A stretch of DNA of 64,000 bases, taken from positions 17,230,077 to 17,294,076 of the forward strand of contig OX335646.2 in the NCBI GenBank assembly GCA_946894095.1, read 5' to 3'. The translations under genes and the position numbers were made by a program. Within the stretch, counting starts at the first letter, position 1. The number at the start of each line of letters is the position of its first letter. Source of the stretch: Incurvaria masculella. Taxonomy: Eukaryota; Arthropoda; Insecta; Lepidoptera; Incurvariidae. The notes beneath the pieces are model-generated. The model was not told the DNA's origin, did no database searches, and worked only from the letters and a program-made list of their open reading frames with translations. Shown here in pieces: positions 9,633-21,164 of this stretch.

Positions 9633-10062
9633 CAGGCTCGTGGTGTAGGGGCTAGAGGTTGCGTTTCATACGAGAGGTAATGGGTTCAAATTATAGCCCC
9701 GGTCAAGCACCACTTTCTTTCTCTTTCTGAGTTGGATAAGTGCGTTTTCCTTTCGAAACTTTGGAACCCATGTTAAACTGTAGGTCCCCTTCCCCTACTA
9801 GGTGGTAGAGGTAGGCCAACCTGGGCTGGTACCAATGCATTGGATGAAACTATGTTTGAAGCGGCATTGAAAAATAGTCCACGTTTTCTATTTAGTTCAG
9901 TGAAGCGGTGCTAACAAAGGGAAGGTAGTATTTTGGCACCTAATTCCTTCGGGAATGTGGCGATAATTGTTGTTAATGTTAATAAGTATTGTTGAGTTGG
10001 GATAATATCATGACGGTAGTTGTGTGGTATTGCCAGCCGTGCCAGAATTAATAAAACACAGC
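9633..10062 (+). mobile_element. SINE with tRNA-derived head
   Basis: The head has a tRNA-like A box (TGGTGTAGGGGC) and B box (GGGTTCAAATT at about 9681-9691), the two parts of a Pol III promoter. A linker (CACTTTCTTTCTCTTTCTGA) leads into the same tail as the 5S-headed SINE at 2012 (ACTGTAGGTCCCCTTCC onward). It ends near GCCAGCCGTGCCAG. Confidence 0.88.
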
Positions 10063-10623
10063 CTGTTTACATTTTAAGGTGCTTTTTCTGTCGTTATCAC
10101 CAGAATTGTTGAGATAGGACTAGGCCTAACCAATTTAGCAATAAGCAAGCCGGGTGTTATTAACATTGGTCGAGGACAAGAAAATAATGGTGTGTTAACA
10201 TTATTCAATGGCATTGAACTAATAATTTTCTTTTTGTTCAAAGATTTCGCGGCTCGGTGGGATTAAAAACCATGTCGGCTGGGTAAGCAGGAAAAGAAAT
10301 GATTTAGAGCCATACTTACGCCATTTTTAGCAAAGCTGCAATACGGTGGGGGTTGCTGGGGGGGTGACCGGGATGCGGGAGTTGTGAAAAAACGCAGCCT
10401 CGCTAAAACATTGTTCTCTCGTATCTGACCTCGTTCCGTATGCAAATACACACCGATGTTATGTATTTATGTACACCCGGAACCTGTGTTGTTATGTTTT
10501 TAGTGAAACAGGCTGTAATTGTTATTGTTTGAACATGAAACTTCGATTCTTGCCATCAATTAATAATTCCTATATTTTTAATAGAAACCACTCAGAAGTA
10601 ATTGTTACCAATCATAAGACAAA
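10063..10623. other. Unassigned, no gene seen
   Basis: AT-rich, with short open frames only (10263-10451 minus and 10469-10666 plus). No motif recognised. Confidence 0.3.
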
Positions 10624-10875
10624 AAAAAACCATTTATTTAAATTTCTGGTAGTTAAACTACACTAAGGCTGTAGTTCACCATCTCTGTTTAATGTTATTT
10701 TATGGTTATTATAAATCTATTTTATTCCTTCTTCTGGATATAGTAGGGACTATATTAGGACGGATATAATAACAGTAACTATGTAAATAATCAGAGATGG
10801 TGCACTCCACCCTAAGTCATGTCACAATCAGGTTCCGCGGATTCAATTAACTCAGTAAAGAAGAACCGGTAAAGA
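10624..10875 (+). repeat. Host repeat R, copy B (split by a MITE)
   Basis: The left arm (10624-10666) has TTTATTTAAATTTCTGGTAG and AAACTACACTAA. The right arm (10812-10875) has CTAAGTCATGTCACAAT and CAGTAAAGAAGAACC. It matches copy A at 783 and the uninterrupted copies at 26 and 59 kb. Confidence 0.75.
10667..10811. mobile_element. MITE with CTAA target duplication (type 3)
   Basis: A 145-bp palindromic insert: GGCTGTAGTTCACCATCTCTG at the left, CAGAGATGGTGCACTCCACC at the right. CTAA is duplicated at 10663-10666 and 10812-10815. It sits at the same CTAA of repeat R that carries a different MITE at 826. Confidence 0.8.
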
Positions 10876-11610
10876 AGAACCAATACCCCATCGGAATAGT
10901 TGTTTTTTTCTTGCAAAAAGTTGTCCAAAAATAGTTATGACTGGAATAATCTACGAAGTTTTGGGAAAGTTGCTGTGAACCATAATGTAAGAGACAGTGG
11001 TATAAACAAATAGCCTTAGTTGGTAGAGTAGCGTGAAATAAAAATACTGCATATCATAAATCCTGTCCAATGTGGTTATTCTTAAATAACGCAAAATCAT
11101 GGATCTCTAAAAAAAAAATTTGAAGCGTCGAACATCTTATTGCGTCGAGTAACATGTTATTCAATAAAATATTGTCCCACGGAGGCCGAAGGGCAATGGA
11201 ATCCTTGTAATTGCATGGACAGGATTTCATGTTTTCCTATGGCCTACTTTATCTCTGAAATAGTTCGCTTACACAACCCTTAACACTGGACAAAGGACAT
11301 TGTGTCGACCTTTTCGTATGTTAGGTCAACTCCGTGACCGCACCGCGCACCCCCGGCGCCACCGGCCGACGGCCTCAGGGTGCGACGGTGCTTGTCCAAC
11401 AAAGGAACTGTCAGTTAGAGTCGTTAAGGCGAAAATGAGGACTAACGATCTTAAGTAAAGGTTTTTTATTGCTACCGGATGGGTATCTTATATCAAAATC
11501 ATAACTTTGAGATTAGTCAGTTTATGAAGTGTGTATGTATGTAGAATCGACCGTGAAGCAAGTACACGCTAATCAAAGACAGAAAGATGAACCCTTTTTT
11601 TAAATTGCGT
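10876..11610. other. Unassigned, no gene seen
   Basis: Includes a GC-rich patch at 11330-11390 (CACCCCCGGCGCCACCGGCC). No repeat shared with other parts of the window was recognised. Confidence 0.3.
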
Positions 11611-11611
11611 A

Positions 11612-11815
11612 GCTTAGTAGAAAAATGTAAGTATTACTTAAGACCCTCATCTCATAATATGTGGATCGTGGGCTTAGCACGAAAATTTAAATATTACTTA
11701 CGGTTGTCCATAACAAATTATGTGGTTTCCAAATTTTTTTGCATAGATAAACACTAGCTTAGCAGGAAAAATGCAAATTTTACTTACAATTGACCATCAC
11801 TCCGTTTTCCCCAAG
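11612..11815 (+). repeat. Degenerate tandem repeat, three units
   Basis: Units start at 11612, 11672 and 11757 with GCTTAGTAGAAAAATG, GCTTAGCACGAAAATTT and GCTTAGCAGGAAAAATG. Each continues with A/T-rich sequence and TTACTTA. Spacing is 60 then 85 bp, so the copies have diverged in length. Confidence 0.55.
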
Positions 11816-11829
11816 GAAAAGGATGGAAC

Positions 11830-13158
11830 ACATGAAATTTTCCCTTTCTATTTAACGTGACGGTGCACACACATAATTTTCATTGCCCCTTAATATTTCA
11901 ATCTGGTGGCAGCAACCCTGACGGGCCTTACCCTACCCTTACTGCAAAGTAAGTAGAATGGGATCTGCATTAGATAGCTTATATTACCTTACCTACTAAG
12001 TTTACAATTGAAATATATTTTGATAGACGAAGAAACAATTGCCGGTAGGTACTGTTCTCGTACTCTGTGCGTTCCTGTGAAACCGTAGGCTAATTTCAGT
12101 ATAAAATAATTTAGTTATACTTCAGTCAAACTTTCTTCCAAGGGGCTTGGGGAAAAATGAAACTTATTTTATGCATTACTTTTGATATGTTGCTTGCAGA
12201 TTTACCATTATTAATTAAGTTTATTATTTTAATTAATCAGCTAGTGTATGTATCATTGTATCAATGAATAAATTTATTATATGTATTTATTAATAGCTAA
12301 TAATCGTCTCTTGCATTGCCTACCCCAAATGTTTACTGGTAATTCAATCCAAGAACTTCAGCGCAGAAATTCGATGTGTTAACCACTCGCGTAGTTAGCA
12401 GATTTAAAGGCAACATAAGTATAAATTTCATTTATTTATTTAGTATTAACGAATTCCACAACGTTATATAAAGTAAGTTTTACAATGGTTCTTAGTCTAA
12501 GGATTGTGGCAATGAAAGAATTCCATTGATCAGTCTGGAATTGTGAGCTCGGACGTTGAGCATTTTTTAGCAATGTTATGTATATAAATTAAAAAGATAA
12601 ATTAAAAAGCTGTGACAGGTGGGTTGTGATGTGTGTATAAGTGAAAGTAAGGTGTGTGTGTGGGGCAGATAGTTTTGTGTAAGAATGGGGGAGGGGGTGT
12701 TTAAGTGTGCATGTATGTGAACGTAGGGGGTAAAATAAAAAGAGGGGTAAGTCATTCACTCCCGGTAATGCTGTCGATGATTTTATTCCGAAAATCTGCT
12801 CTCGATAAATGAAATACGTCAATTATTGTATTGTATCGATCATTGTATGAGCATACGATTAAACGTAACGTTAAAAACTTTTAAATTCCGAAAAATATAC
12901 ATAATAAATATCTCTTACAGTCGTATTTAGAGTGAACTGGCTAAATATAGTTCGCGGACTAGCACCGGACTAACCATACGAAAAATATATTCAGTCCGGC
13001 GATAATACCACTGTAAAATATCAGAGTTTCGTGAGGGGTAGACTTACTATGCCTGTAGCTTCAAAATCATGTTTTTGGGAGTTTCTGCTCGTCGATGTTT
13101 GTGTACTCTTACCTGAAACAACAAATATTCGAATATTAGTGAATAAAGTTGATTTTTC
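11830..13158. other. Unassigned, no gene seen
   Basis: AT-rich. 12610-12720 is a G/T-rich strand with GTGTGTGTGTGG and GGGGGAGGGGGTG, giving a minus-strand open frame of low complexity (12589-12822). Confidence 0.3.
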
Positions 13159-13425
13159 AGGTTCCGTACCCAAAGGGTGCCAATGGAACCCTATTACTAA
13201 GCCTCCGCTGTCCGTCCGTCCGTCCGTCCGTCTGTCGAAGGGCTGTATCTTATGAACCATAATAGGTAGGCAGCTGAAATTGTCACAGAGTGTGTATTTA
13301 TTTTGCTGGTATAATAAACCAATAGGTAGAATAAAAAAAAATTAAATTACAGAGGGCTCCACACGAAAAACGTGATTTTTGGTGTTTAATCTTGTACTCG
13401 ATTCGTACTTGGGTTGTTGGCATGG
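13159..13425 (+). mobile_element. CGTC-microsatellite element, copy 3
   Basis: Starts AGGTTCCGTACCCAAAGGG and carries CCGTCCGT units. The right end is degraded: GGTGTTTAATCTTGTACTCG, then a poor TTGGCCGG equivalent. It forms an inverted pair with the next copy. Confidence 0.85.
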
Positions 13426-13440
13426 TTTTTTGGATGGGCG

Positions 13441-13632
13441 CCCCCTTTAATTTCTATTACTTTTAAATGTTCCCTATTTGTTATTATAGCGGCAAAATAA
13501 ATACACACTCTGAGAAAATTTCAACTGCCTAACTATTACGGTTCATGAGATACAGCCCTGTGACAGACGGCCGGACGGACAGCGGAGGTTTAGTAATAGG
13601 GTTCTGTTGGCACCCTTTGGGTACGGAACCTT
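13441..13632 (-). mobile_element. CGTC-microsatellite element, copy 4 (minus, 5' part)
   Basis: Reads AAATAAATACACACTCTGAG, GGTTCATGAGATACAGCC and GACGGACAGCGGAGG, and ends CACCCTTTGGGTACGGAACC. Only 15 bp separate it from copy 3, so the two form an inverted duplication of about 470 bp. Confidence 0.85.
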
Positions 13633-13689
13633 AAAAAACTATATTTCCGCCAAATTTGCGAAACAACACGATTAACTGTCAATTTTATG

Positions 13690-13920
13690 TTGCCACATAA
13701 AAAAAACTCAGACGGGCCCGCCAGTGTAGCGGGTTTCGGAAACAGCGACACACAGACGCCCGGCCGATACGTCACCTCAGCTTTCAATTCTCCTCGGAAT
13801 GCTGAGTTATGGCATCCGTTACTCTTGTTGCGTCGCCGATAGCGCGGTGGCGCGGGCGCGGGGGAGGCGCGGGGAGGGGCGGGACGCCGCGACCCGCTGC
13901 TGCGTAGACGATTGTCTTTG
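13690..13920. other. GC-rich CpG-dense island
   Basis: Contains GCGCGGTGGCGCGGGCGCGG and GGCGCGGGGAGGGGCGGGAC. A 90-codon open frame (13799-14071) crosses it without recognisable motifs. Possible regulatory island; unproven. Confidence 0.3.
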
Positions 13921-14205
13921 CAGACTACGTTATTTTCGTTCGGAAACGTCTGATGCGAGGCCGATCGCGACGTTTGACGAATTGGATGTTTACATTGCGG
14001 AGTTTCCTCGCGGACCTTGGAAACTCCCTATTGCCTTTTCACAGACACTTACGCTTTTGCCAACGTACTAAGGGAACTATGGAAAACAAAACTTGCATAT
14101 TGTTAGTAGTAGTATTTTTTGGCATTATATTACGATGTTACTAATATGTTGATTTTATTTATGCAAAGTGTTACAATGAAAAATAAAATACAGAGTACAT
14201 AAAAA

Positions 14206-14410
14206 CCGGTTAGGTGCGAGTAGGACTGGTACACGTAGGGTTCCGTACCATCGTACAAGATTTAACACAAAATATATGTTTTAATTATTTTTTCTATTTG
14301 ATTTTATTGAGCGGCAATAAAAATACACTCTGTGAAAATTTCAGCTTTTACGATGAGATGCAGCCCGCTGACAGACGGACGGACGGAAGGACAGACAGCG
14401 GAGGCTTAGT
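14206..14410 (-). mobile_element. CGTC-microsatellite element, copy 5 (minus, truncated)
   Basis: Starts with the element 3' end (CCGGTTAGGTGCGAG, GGGTTCCGTACCATCGTAC) and runs to GACAGCGGAGGCTTAGT. The 5' end (the CACCCTTTGGGTACGG part) is missing. Confidence 0.82.
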
Positions 14411-15759
14411 CTTGAGCGCACGCTAGGCCCTCACCGAAGACGCGCCCGACTATGCCCATGGGAATTCCAACTTTCTTGTGGACTGTGGAAACGATGTCGG
14501 CAGGTTAGGTGCTTCTTTACACCATGTTTCACAAATGTAGGTGAATAATTCAACTTTCTCACCTCCATAGTTTCACATGGTGGTATAATTTGTTGGAAAT
14601 ACCGTTGCTGGAAGTTTATTCCACTTTTTAGGGAATCTGTATGTAGATTATATAGCGAACCTGTAATCGTAGAGCATGCATGAAAAGAAGGATGCAGATG
14701 TAGCGAAAGAGGTGTGCTGTGATCGTACCGTACGGCGCTCTATCATCTCTGCCTACCCCTCCGGGCGTGCGGCGTAAAGGTATGTATGTATGTATATGTA
14801 TGTAGATAGAAAAATGTTCAGTTCAGTCAGTCTAGTTCCAGCTAACCTTGCAAATTTTATTAAAATAAGGCCGTAAATCACTTGGAAGCCATATTCACTA
14901 CAGTATTGTGGCTCTCTGAGCTGTAAACTTCGAGATTCTGTCATTGCATAGCTTAAAACTATAATATACATGTTTTCTGCGGACCTTGAAAGATAATCCT
15001 ATTATTTTTTATTTTTCAAATCATTTTTGCCCACGCTGAACCGGAGACTCTACGCCCATCGTCCGGCCAATTAATTTCGTAACCGACATCGATACAATTC
15101 ACATGAATAGACTCGGATATATTTAGATGAACTCAATACACTTATCGACTGTATTACTTAATTTAGAATAAGGTGTGACTGGGTGTATGGACACGCGCCG
15201 ACTGCTAGGTCGGCTCTTGGCCTATATTCCGTCCCTTTTCCTCAATGCGAGGAACAGTATGGGCGTCTCGCTCGCACAGGCCGGGCGGTTAGTGACGTCA
15301 TCACGCAACCTGCGCGCGTGCACTTGTGTGCGTGAGGGAGGCGCGACAGTGTGTGTTTGCTGGGGGTGCGAATGTCACTGGGTGGGGTACCGATTATCCG
15401 CGCTTGAATGTGTGTTCCGGATAATTGATCCCCGTAATTACTTTTGGTGTTTAAAACTGAATTTCATTTCATTTTCTCTTATTTACAAGTAGGTAACCTA
15501 CAATCGCCCACGTCAAAAATCCGCCGGTTCTTATAAGAATGGCCTATGAGCTCCCCACACTAAAGTAGTATACTAATAATTTGAAAACCACTCTTTCAAT
15601 TGAATTCATATCAGGCAACAAATATTTGTGTTTGTACGTTTTGATAAAAAATTTTTATCTAAACCGAGTAAAATGAAAGAAAAAAGAAAATGTTCATACT
15701 CATTTGCTTTCTCCGAGCAAGCCAGATACTTTTACCGGTAAAACAAAACATGCCTGACA
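14411..15759. other. Unassigned, no gene seen
   Basis: Contains ATGT/GTAT microsatellite at 14780-14805. 15190-15420 has higher GC and a 105-codon open frame (15175-15492) with no recognised domain. Confidence 0.3.
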
Positions 15760-15761
15760 TA

Positions 15762-16057
15762 CAGGGTGTTTGGTAATTCGATACATTCCTTCTAAGGGGT
15801 CATTGTTGAGCTAATGTACAACAAATTTGTCCCATAAATTGAGACGAAAATTAATAGTTTTTGAGGTATAAATTTTTTTTGGAATCTTGTTACCAAAAAA
15901 ATGATTAGCATAAAATAACTACTCCGCTCTGGGTACTTAATCAGCGATTGAAATAATGAAATAATGAAAAACTATTGATTTTCGACCCCCAATTTATTAG
16001 GACAAATTTGTTGCAAATTAGCTCTAGAATGAACGTATCAAATTACCAAACAGCCTG
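15762..16057. mobile_element. MITE with TA target duplication
   Basis: A 296-bp element with ends CAGGGTGTTTGGTAATTCG and its inverted match TACCAAACAGCCTG, flanked by TA (15760-15761 and 16058-16059). Subterminal ACAACAAATTTGTCC and GGACAAATTTGTTGC extend the inverted repeat. TA duplication is compatible with Tc1/mariner-type mobilisation. Non-coding. Confidence 0.78.
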
Positions 16058-16059
16058 TA

Positions 16060-16485
16060 TATTTGATGCCTGATATTAGATACTAAATATCCAGTAACTT
16101 GGAACAGTGGTTTCCAAATTTTGACGTAAATTACGTTCGTATAAACAAACCTTGTCTCATGTCGTCCGTACATGAGAAAATATTAGTTTCACGGATCACG
16201 CCATTAACCAAAATTCCAAAGATTCAGAAAGTAATCAAAAGCATTAGAAGCGAGGACATTTTTTGTTCCGTGTTTACGATTGTAAGTAAGCAACTACTTT
16301 TAGATTTTTTCATGGAAATATTATTTTTGGAAAAGTGATATCTTTTCATGGTGTTTATCTGTTCATTGGATTTTTACTGTGTGTGTTTTTGTGCATTAAT
16401 TTTGCAAGGAAATTTTTCCTTACATACACACAAAAATATATACACACCTATAAAAACATCTATTAGGAAGATAAAAATATTATTT
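16060..16485. other. Unassigned, no gene seen
   Basis: AT-rich. A 79-codon frame (16099-16338) and a 65-codon frame (16348-16545) show no motif. Confidence 0.3.
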
Positions 16486-16491
16486 ACTAGC

Positions 16492-16610
16492 TGCAGTACC
16501 CGGCTCCGCTCGGGTCGATGTCGTGTTGGATTGATTTCGGTCTGAATTATTTCCTGGATAAAAAGTAACCCACCAAAAAGCTGGTCCAGGACTAAATCTA
16601 CCATATTTAA
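16492..16610 (+). repeat. Interspersed repeat E, copy 1
   Basis: ACTAGCTGCAGTACCCGGCT, CCGCTCGGGTCGATGTCGT, GGTCTGAATTATTTCCTGGA. The same string of blocks occurs in reverse orientation at 29440-29677. The sequence resembles the end of a lepidopteran retroelement, but the class cannot be fixed here. Confidence 0.65.
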
Positions 16611-16860
16611 CGATAAACATCGACATATTCCCATTTCGAGCTTCGTAAACATTTGGGAGCGAGTTTTAAAAGCATGTGCCGCCAGATCCTTACTGCATTG
16701 GCACTGCTACATATAATACAACACCAACAAAGGCGGGTTTAACCCTACCACCTTCATTACTTTTACAAAGTTTTATGAGGATTACGAACCACAGCCACCT
16801 TCAACATCGAAAACGGTAACTATACGTTGATAAAATACGCTAATAAATAGTCATCTCTGT

Positions 16861-17094
16861 GGTCATAGCCTAAAGCTCAATGCCACTGTCAGCTCAACAA
16901 ACCCGAGACAACACTTCCTGTCGAATAGAGCAGTTGAAATATGGAACAAGCTGCCAGAAGATGTCGTTGAAGCACCCACCACCAATTCTTTTAAAAACAG
17001 GCTTGATAAAAACCTAAAAACACTAAACTAAAGTAACCGTAATAACAAAGCACCAGTGAACCCAGACATGAACACATCAGCTTAGGCTGCTCGT
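16861..17094 (+). pseudogene. LINE reverse-transcriptase C-terminus remnant (CR1-like)
   Basis: The frame from 16861 reads GHSLKL, then FLSNRAVEIWNKLPEDVVEA and SFKNRLDKNLKTLN, followed by TAA at 17029-17031. The pattern of FFSNR, W-LP-VV and FK-LD is the typical C-terminal end of CR1-type LINE ORF2 proteins. The rest of the reverse transcriptase is absent upstream, where stops appear, so it is a 5'-truncated retrotransposed copy. About 60 bp of 3' untranslated sequence follow before the inserted element at about 17096. The remainder of the tail may be at 18300-18346. Confidence 0.82.
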
Positions 17095-17095
17095 T

Positions 17096-18297
17096 CATTA
17101 GACCGGGATAGATACGGTTTAAGAAGCACTTGAAATCCGAAATTATTATTTTTTCTCAGAAATACATAATTTCATGTTCATATGCTTACATTAAGTTTGC
17201 AATATTTAGCGGGGCCCGGAAGATAGAAAAAAATAATTAAATGTATTAAAAAATATATATCTCCTAAACAAATATTTAGAAACGGTATTAAAAAAAAATA
17301 TATGTATAATAGTGTTATTCTCTCTGCATAGAATTAATGAAACAAAGACGTAATTGCGTTTCTCTGTAAAACGAAAGTTTTAATTACAATTTGTGCATTC
17401 GGTTTTTAACCAATTAAGTGCATTATATGTTAACAAAAGATGGACTTACCTGTAAAACGAAAGAAACAACATTTAAAGCCTTTATTTCAGGTCTTTTTGT
17501 ATCTTTAGGTAAGTTAATTCTTCACGACAATAACAAACCCACTTTCATATTTAGTTGAGTGTCATGACTGTCAGAGTTGACATCTCAGAGGTTTTTTGAA
17601 TAATGCAGCCAGTATTAACCTAAGAAAAGTTAAGTGGTTTTCTTTACATATGTTAAGTCTTTTAAGGCGTAATGTAACTATGAATTTGCAACAATTTTGT
17701 AATTACGGAAATGTATTCAAAAAATGTTTTTACTAAAAAAAAAAATTATGCCGCGAACCTAACTTGCTATTGCTATATTTCTTTCTAGAATATGTAAAAG
17801 AAATTTAAATTCTTTAAAAACTATACAACGAACGATTTTATACGTATTTCGAATTGTTTGTTTAGCTTTTGTGTGGATGTAAACATTATAAATTTAAAAA
17901 AAAATGTGTTTCTAATATTTCTAGCATTTTACAAATTTCACAGAATATAGAGTTTGCGGTCAGTTTCCAATTTCATAAAATAAAATAGAATTTTTATTAT
18001 TTGCTTTGCAGATATTATGAAAATAGTACAAAAAAAATATATTTACACAGTTCCGTAAATAAGAAATTGTTGCAAATACACAGTAATATTACACCTAAAA
18101 TTAGCTAATATATAACATTTTTAAATAACAATTCTAAATATTTGTTTAGGATATATCATTTTTTTAACCAAATTTCGTATTTTTTTTTCTATCTTCCGGA
18201 ACCCCCAAAATGTTGCAAACTTAATGTACACACGTCCTACGAAATACTACGTTTATGAGAAAAAAAATGCATTTCGGATTTAATGTTTTTCTAAGTG
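17096..18297. mobile_element. 1.2-kb element with long inverted terminal repeats
   Basis: The left arm (AAATCCGAAAT, ACATTAAGTTTGCAA, CCGGAAGATAGAAAAAAA, CCTAAACAAATATTTAGAA) is repeated inverted at the right (TTCTAAATATTTGTTTAGG, TTTCTATCTTCCGGAA, TTGCAAACTTAATGT, ATTTCGGATTTAAT). Arms are about 170 bp; the interior is AT-rich and non-coding. A single arm lies at 41666-41853. It appears to interrupt the 3' end of a LINE. Confidence 0.75.
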
Positions 18298-18346
18298 CTG
18301 ATTTAAGGCTAAAGTTCCTGGAGTACATCAAATAAATAAATAAATA
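18298..18346 (+). repeat. Probable displaced LINE 3' tail
   Basis: TTAAGGCTAAAGTTCC...ATAAATAAATAAATAA looks like a LINE 3' end with AAAT repeats. It may be the continuation of the tail cut at about 17095. Inference only. Confidence 0.4.
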
Positions 18347-18804
18347 ATATGTCGGGCGAGGGGTTCGAAGTTATCGCTCTACATGCTCTTCATTTTTCTC
18401 TTAAGGTTTGTATTAAATATTTAAAAATTACATACGCAATCCTTGGTCGTTGATCGCTCCTAATATTAATGAAAACCGTATTTTAAAAGTCCGTTGCGTG
18501 GCTTAGAAGAAGTAGACGACATCTTAACGCAAGCGGAATTGAATTATATATATCCTATCCTGTGTCCCGTGTATTTACGTATACGTGTAGTAAGTTCCAT
18601 AGAATTCGGATGATCGGTTTAAGAGTTATGGAGGAACATACATACATACATTCATACATACAGAACTGATTTCTAAAAATCTTCAATTTAGTCTTAGTAT
18701 CATACATAAAGTCTACAAACGAAGTATCTTAGAAAACAAAGCAACTTACTCCATTAACACCCTTTACAGATTTATTATTAGTATAGATAAGCCAAGATAT
18801 AAGT
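18347..18804. other. Unassigned, no gene seen
   Basis: Contains a CATA microsatellite (18637-18662). It ends with TTTATTATTAGTATAGATAA, a motif often found at retroelement 3' junctions. Confidence 0.3.
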
Positions 18805-18808
18805 TTAA

Positions 18809-19350
18809 GGTGGCCCAACCCGGCGGGCCCAACTCATTCGCGGGCACGGTACAAAACCGTGCTGTTGCGCTCTGGGACCTTCTCTGTTTCAAAGAATAAG
18901 ACAGGCTCCGTGATGAGGAAGATGCAACATGTCCACAAAAAAGACAATGTGCATAGTGTATGATTTGGTAAGATTTACGAAAATTTTAATTTCAAGACGA
19001 CTTATAGCTAAAAGTAAACCACGACTGCTCTAGTAAAAAATCTAACAAAAACCAAATAGATCATAAATCTTGATTAAATAAGCTATGTCTGATGATTAAT
19101 CTTTTCACGATGTTCTTACTTTATCATTGCGTAATCCACCTCCAAAGTTATTGCATAAAACGCGCGAAAAATTCGAACTTTCGGACCTTATAACTTAGAA
19201 ACCAAACACAATTTTACAATGCCAATGGTCATCAGACATCTAGTTCGATTAAATAAAGCTATTTTGAGCAAAATTTGGGATCTCTGACAAGAAATATGGG
19301 CGTGATCTTCTTTCCTCTTTTGTATGGGGAGATGAGCGGGTTGGGCCACC
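18809..19350 (+). mobile_element. TTAA-flanked MITE family C, copy 2
   Basis: A 542-bp element with ends GGTGGCCCAACCCG and CGGGTTGGGCCACC between TTAA at 18805-18808 and 19351-19354. Colinear with 3677-4217 throughout; the terminal repeat is better preserved here. Confidence 0.9.
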
Positions 19351-19354
19351 TTAA

Positions 19355-20060
19355 GGGCCAAGTTAGATATCAGAATCAAGATAATATGGAGGTATATACA
19401 TCGAGGCCCTGCCAAATAGATAACTGAAATTATAATATGGCTGCAAGGATATTCATATTTTTACTTACACGAAATAAAATCCGGTTTTGTCCGGCGTATT
19501 AAAGTTAGTCCGCTCTCTCTTAATACGGCTGTGAGAAGTTTAATCCCTATATACATAAGCATAGTTAGAAATAAAAATAGTGCTATGAACTATACTCCTC
19601 CAACAAATAGAGTTACAAATGATAAGATTATATTTCACACACTTAATCCTCGTGATTTTCCTTTCACGACTTCGAACACACGCCCACCTTATTAGAATCC
19701 AAGCAGGTGATTACTTTGGGAATATGCCCACGTCGGCCTATGTATACTTTTCCAACTCACTTTCATGCGTCGCGCACATCGAAATATCACCGCCTCTTAT
19801 GTTCATCGCCGTTAGGCCGGCACTATACCAAGCTGAGTTCAAAACAAAATTGTGCGGCGTATATTTGGCGGGATGGATCTTAGCCGGTCCCCTCCACACG
19901 CAACAGGCTGCGCAGAAGCAAAACTATATCGGATTAGGTTTCTCTGCAGCCGCTGGCGCTTGGAGGGGCTCAGCCTAGATCCACCCCACCAATACCAACA
20001 ACCCGTGTGGCCAAAGAGGCTTGTAGAGTGATTGAGACGATTAGGCACCATATAGTTTTT
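19355..20060. other. Unassigned; 19640-20050 of higher complexity
   Basis: A 119-codon frame (19619-19978) lies in this less AT-rich stretch but has no recognisable domain, and the opposite strand is also open. Probably remnant of an unidentified repeat. Confidence 0.25.
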
Positions 20061-21160
20061 TGCTTCCCTTTTTTTTTAAATGTCTTGCATATTATTACCA
20101 GTGGCATCCGTAACGTTTTCGCTTTAAAATAAGGTTAAAAGCAACTTTAAACATTTTAATTCACGTAAATAATATTGAAAATGCAAACGTCCAAATAAAA
20201 GGACATTGATGTGAAGGAGGAACCGAATTTGCGATCTTACATTTGTATACCCGACGTGACCCAACCCAACTAAGCTAGCCAGATCATTTTCCAGTCATTT
20301 TAAATTCGACACAATACCTCTGTAAAAAATCATTGAGGACATGAATCTTGGTTGCGCAGTTAATAAACCTAAGGTCATACCTTCGACTTCTACAGACCAA
20401 CGATGCCACAAAAGACGAAATGTATGGTCGAAAAAAGCGGTGTCAACTTGAATGTTCCCCTGAAACAAGCGTAGTTCGTTTTCACATATTTGATCATCTT
20501 ATAATTGAATACATTTAAGTTTTCCTGAAGACGGGAAACTATAGGTATATTTTTTTTTAAATCACCTCTGGTCTAATGTAATTTGGCATAAGAAAATGCT
20601 CACTTGAATTTTTTAACTTTACCATGCATTAATAACAAACATGTGGTAATATAAATATTGTTCAAGTAATGTAAATTACCCTTTTTTTTTCTTCAAAGCA
20701 AATAAAGAGTATATTTTAACCATGTCAACAAAACTAATGAAACACAAATTGATGCGAGCGACTTCTATTGGAGAATTGCGTAAACGCGGTTTGTTTGGCG
20801 CAATTGGAAGTCAAGTCACAATTTAATCAGCAAACCTTTTTTGCAATCTTCCTGCAATTGAACAATCACACCATACATTTCCATATTAATTAGAAATTCC
20901 AAAAATTTAGGCATGTGTCGGTTTACTTAAACTTCAGCTCCGATTTTTAGATGGCCATTATCCTTTCTGCAGAAGAACGAAAGTAGAGACTGATTTGCCT
21001 CTATCCATCTATATTTAGCTACAATCAAAATCAGACACAGATAGCTGTCTAGGTGGGCGTCCAATTGGGCACCAGGTGAGAAAGCTTACTTCTCTAAGGT
21101 TCACCGCGCTGTGGAAGCTCTGCCTAATCTTTCGCCCATTAGCGCCTCCGCCGCCTGCCG
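20061..21160. other. Unassigned, no gene seen
   Basis: AT-rich with T-runs. No shared repeat or coding signature recognised. Confidence 0.3.
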
Positions 21161-21164
21161 CCCC

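Noticed and set aside
13210..13235. CCGT/CGTC arrays as CRISPR-like repeats
   Set aside because: They are 4-bp microsatellites inside an interspersed element, with no spacers and in a eukaryotic genome.
19619..19978. 119-codon frame
   Set aside because: Both strands are open in the same stretch; no motif, start context or splice site of note.
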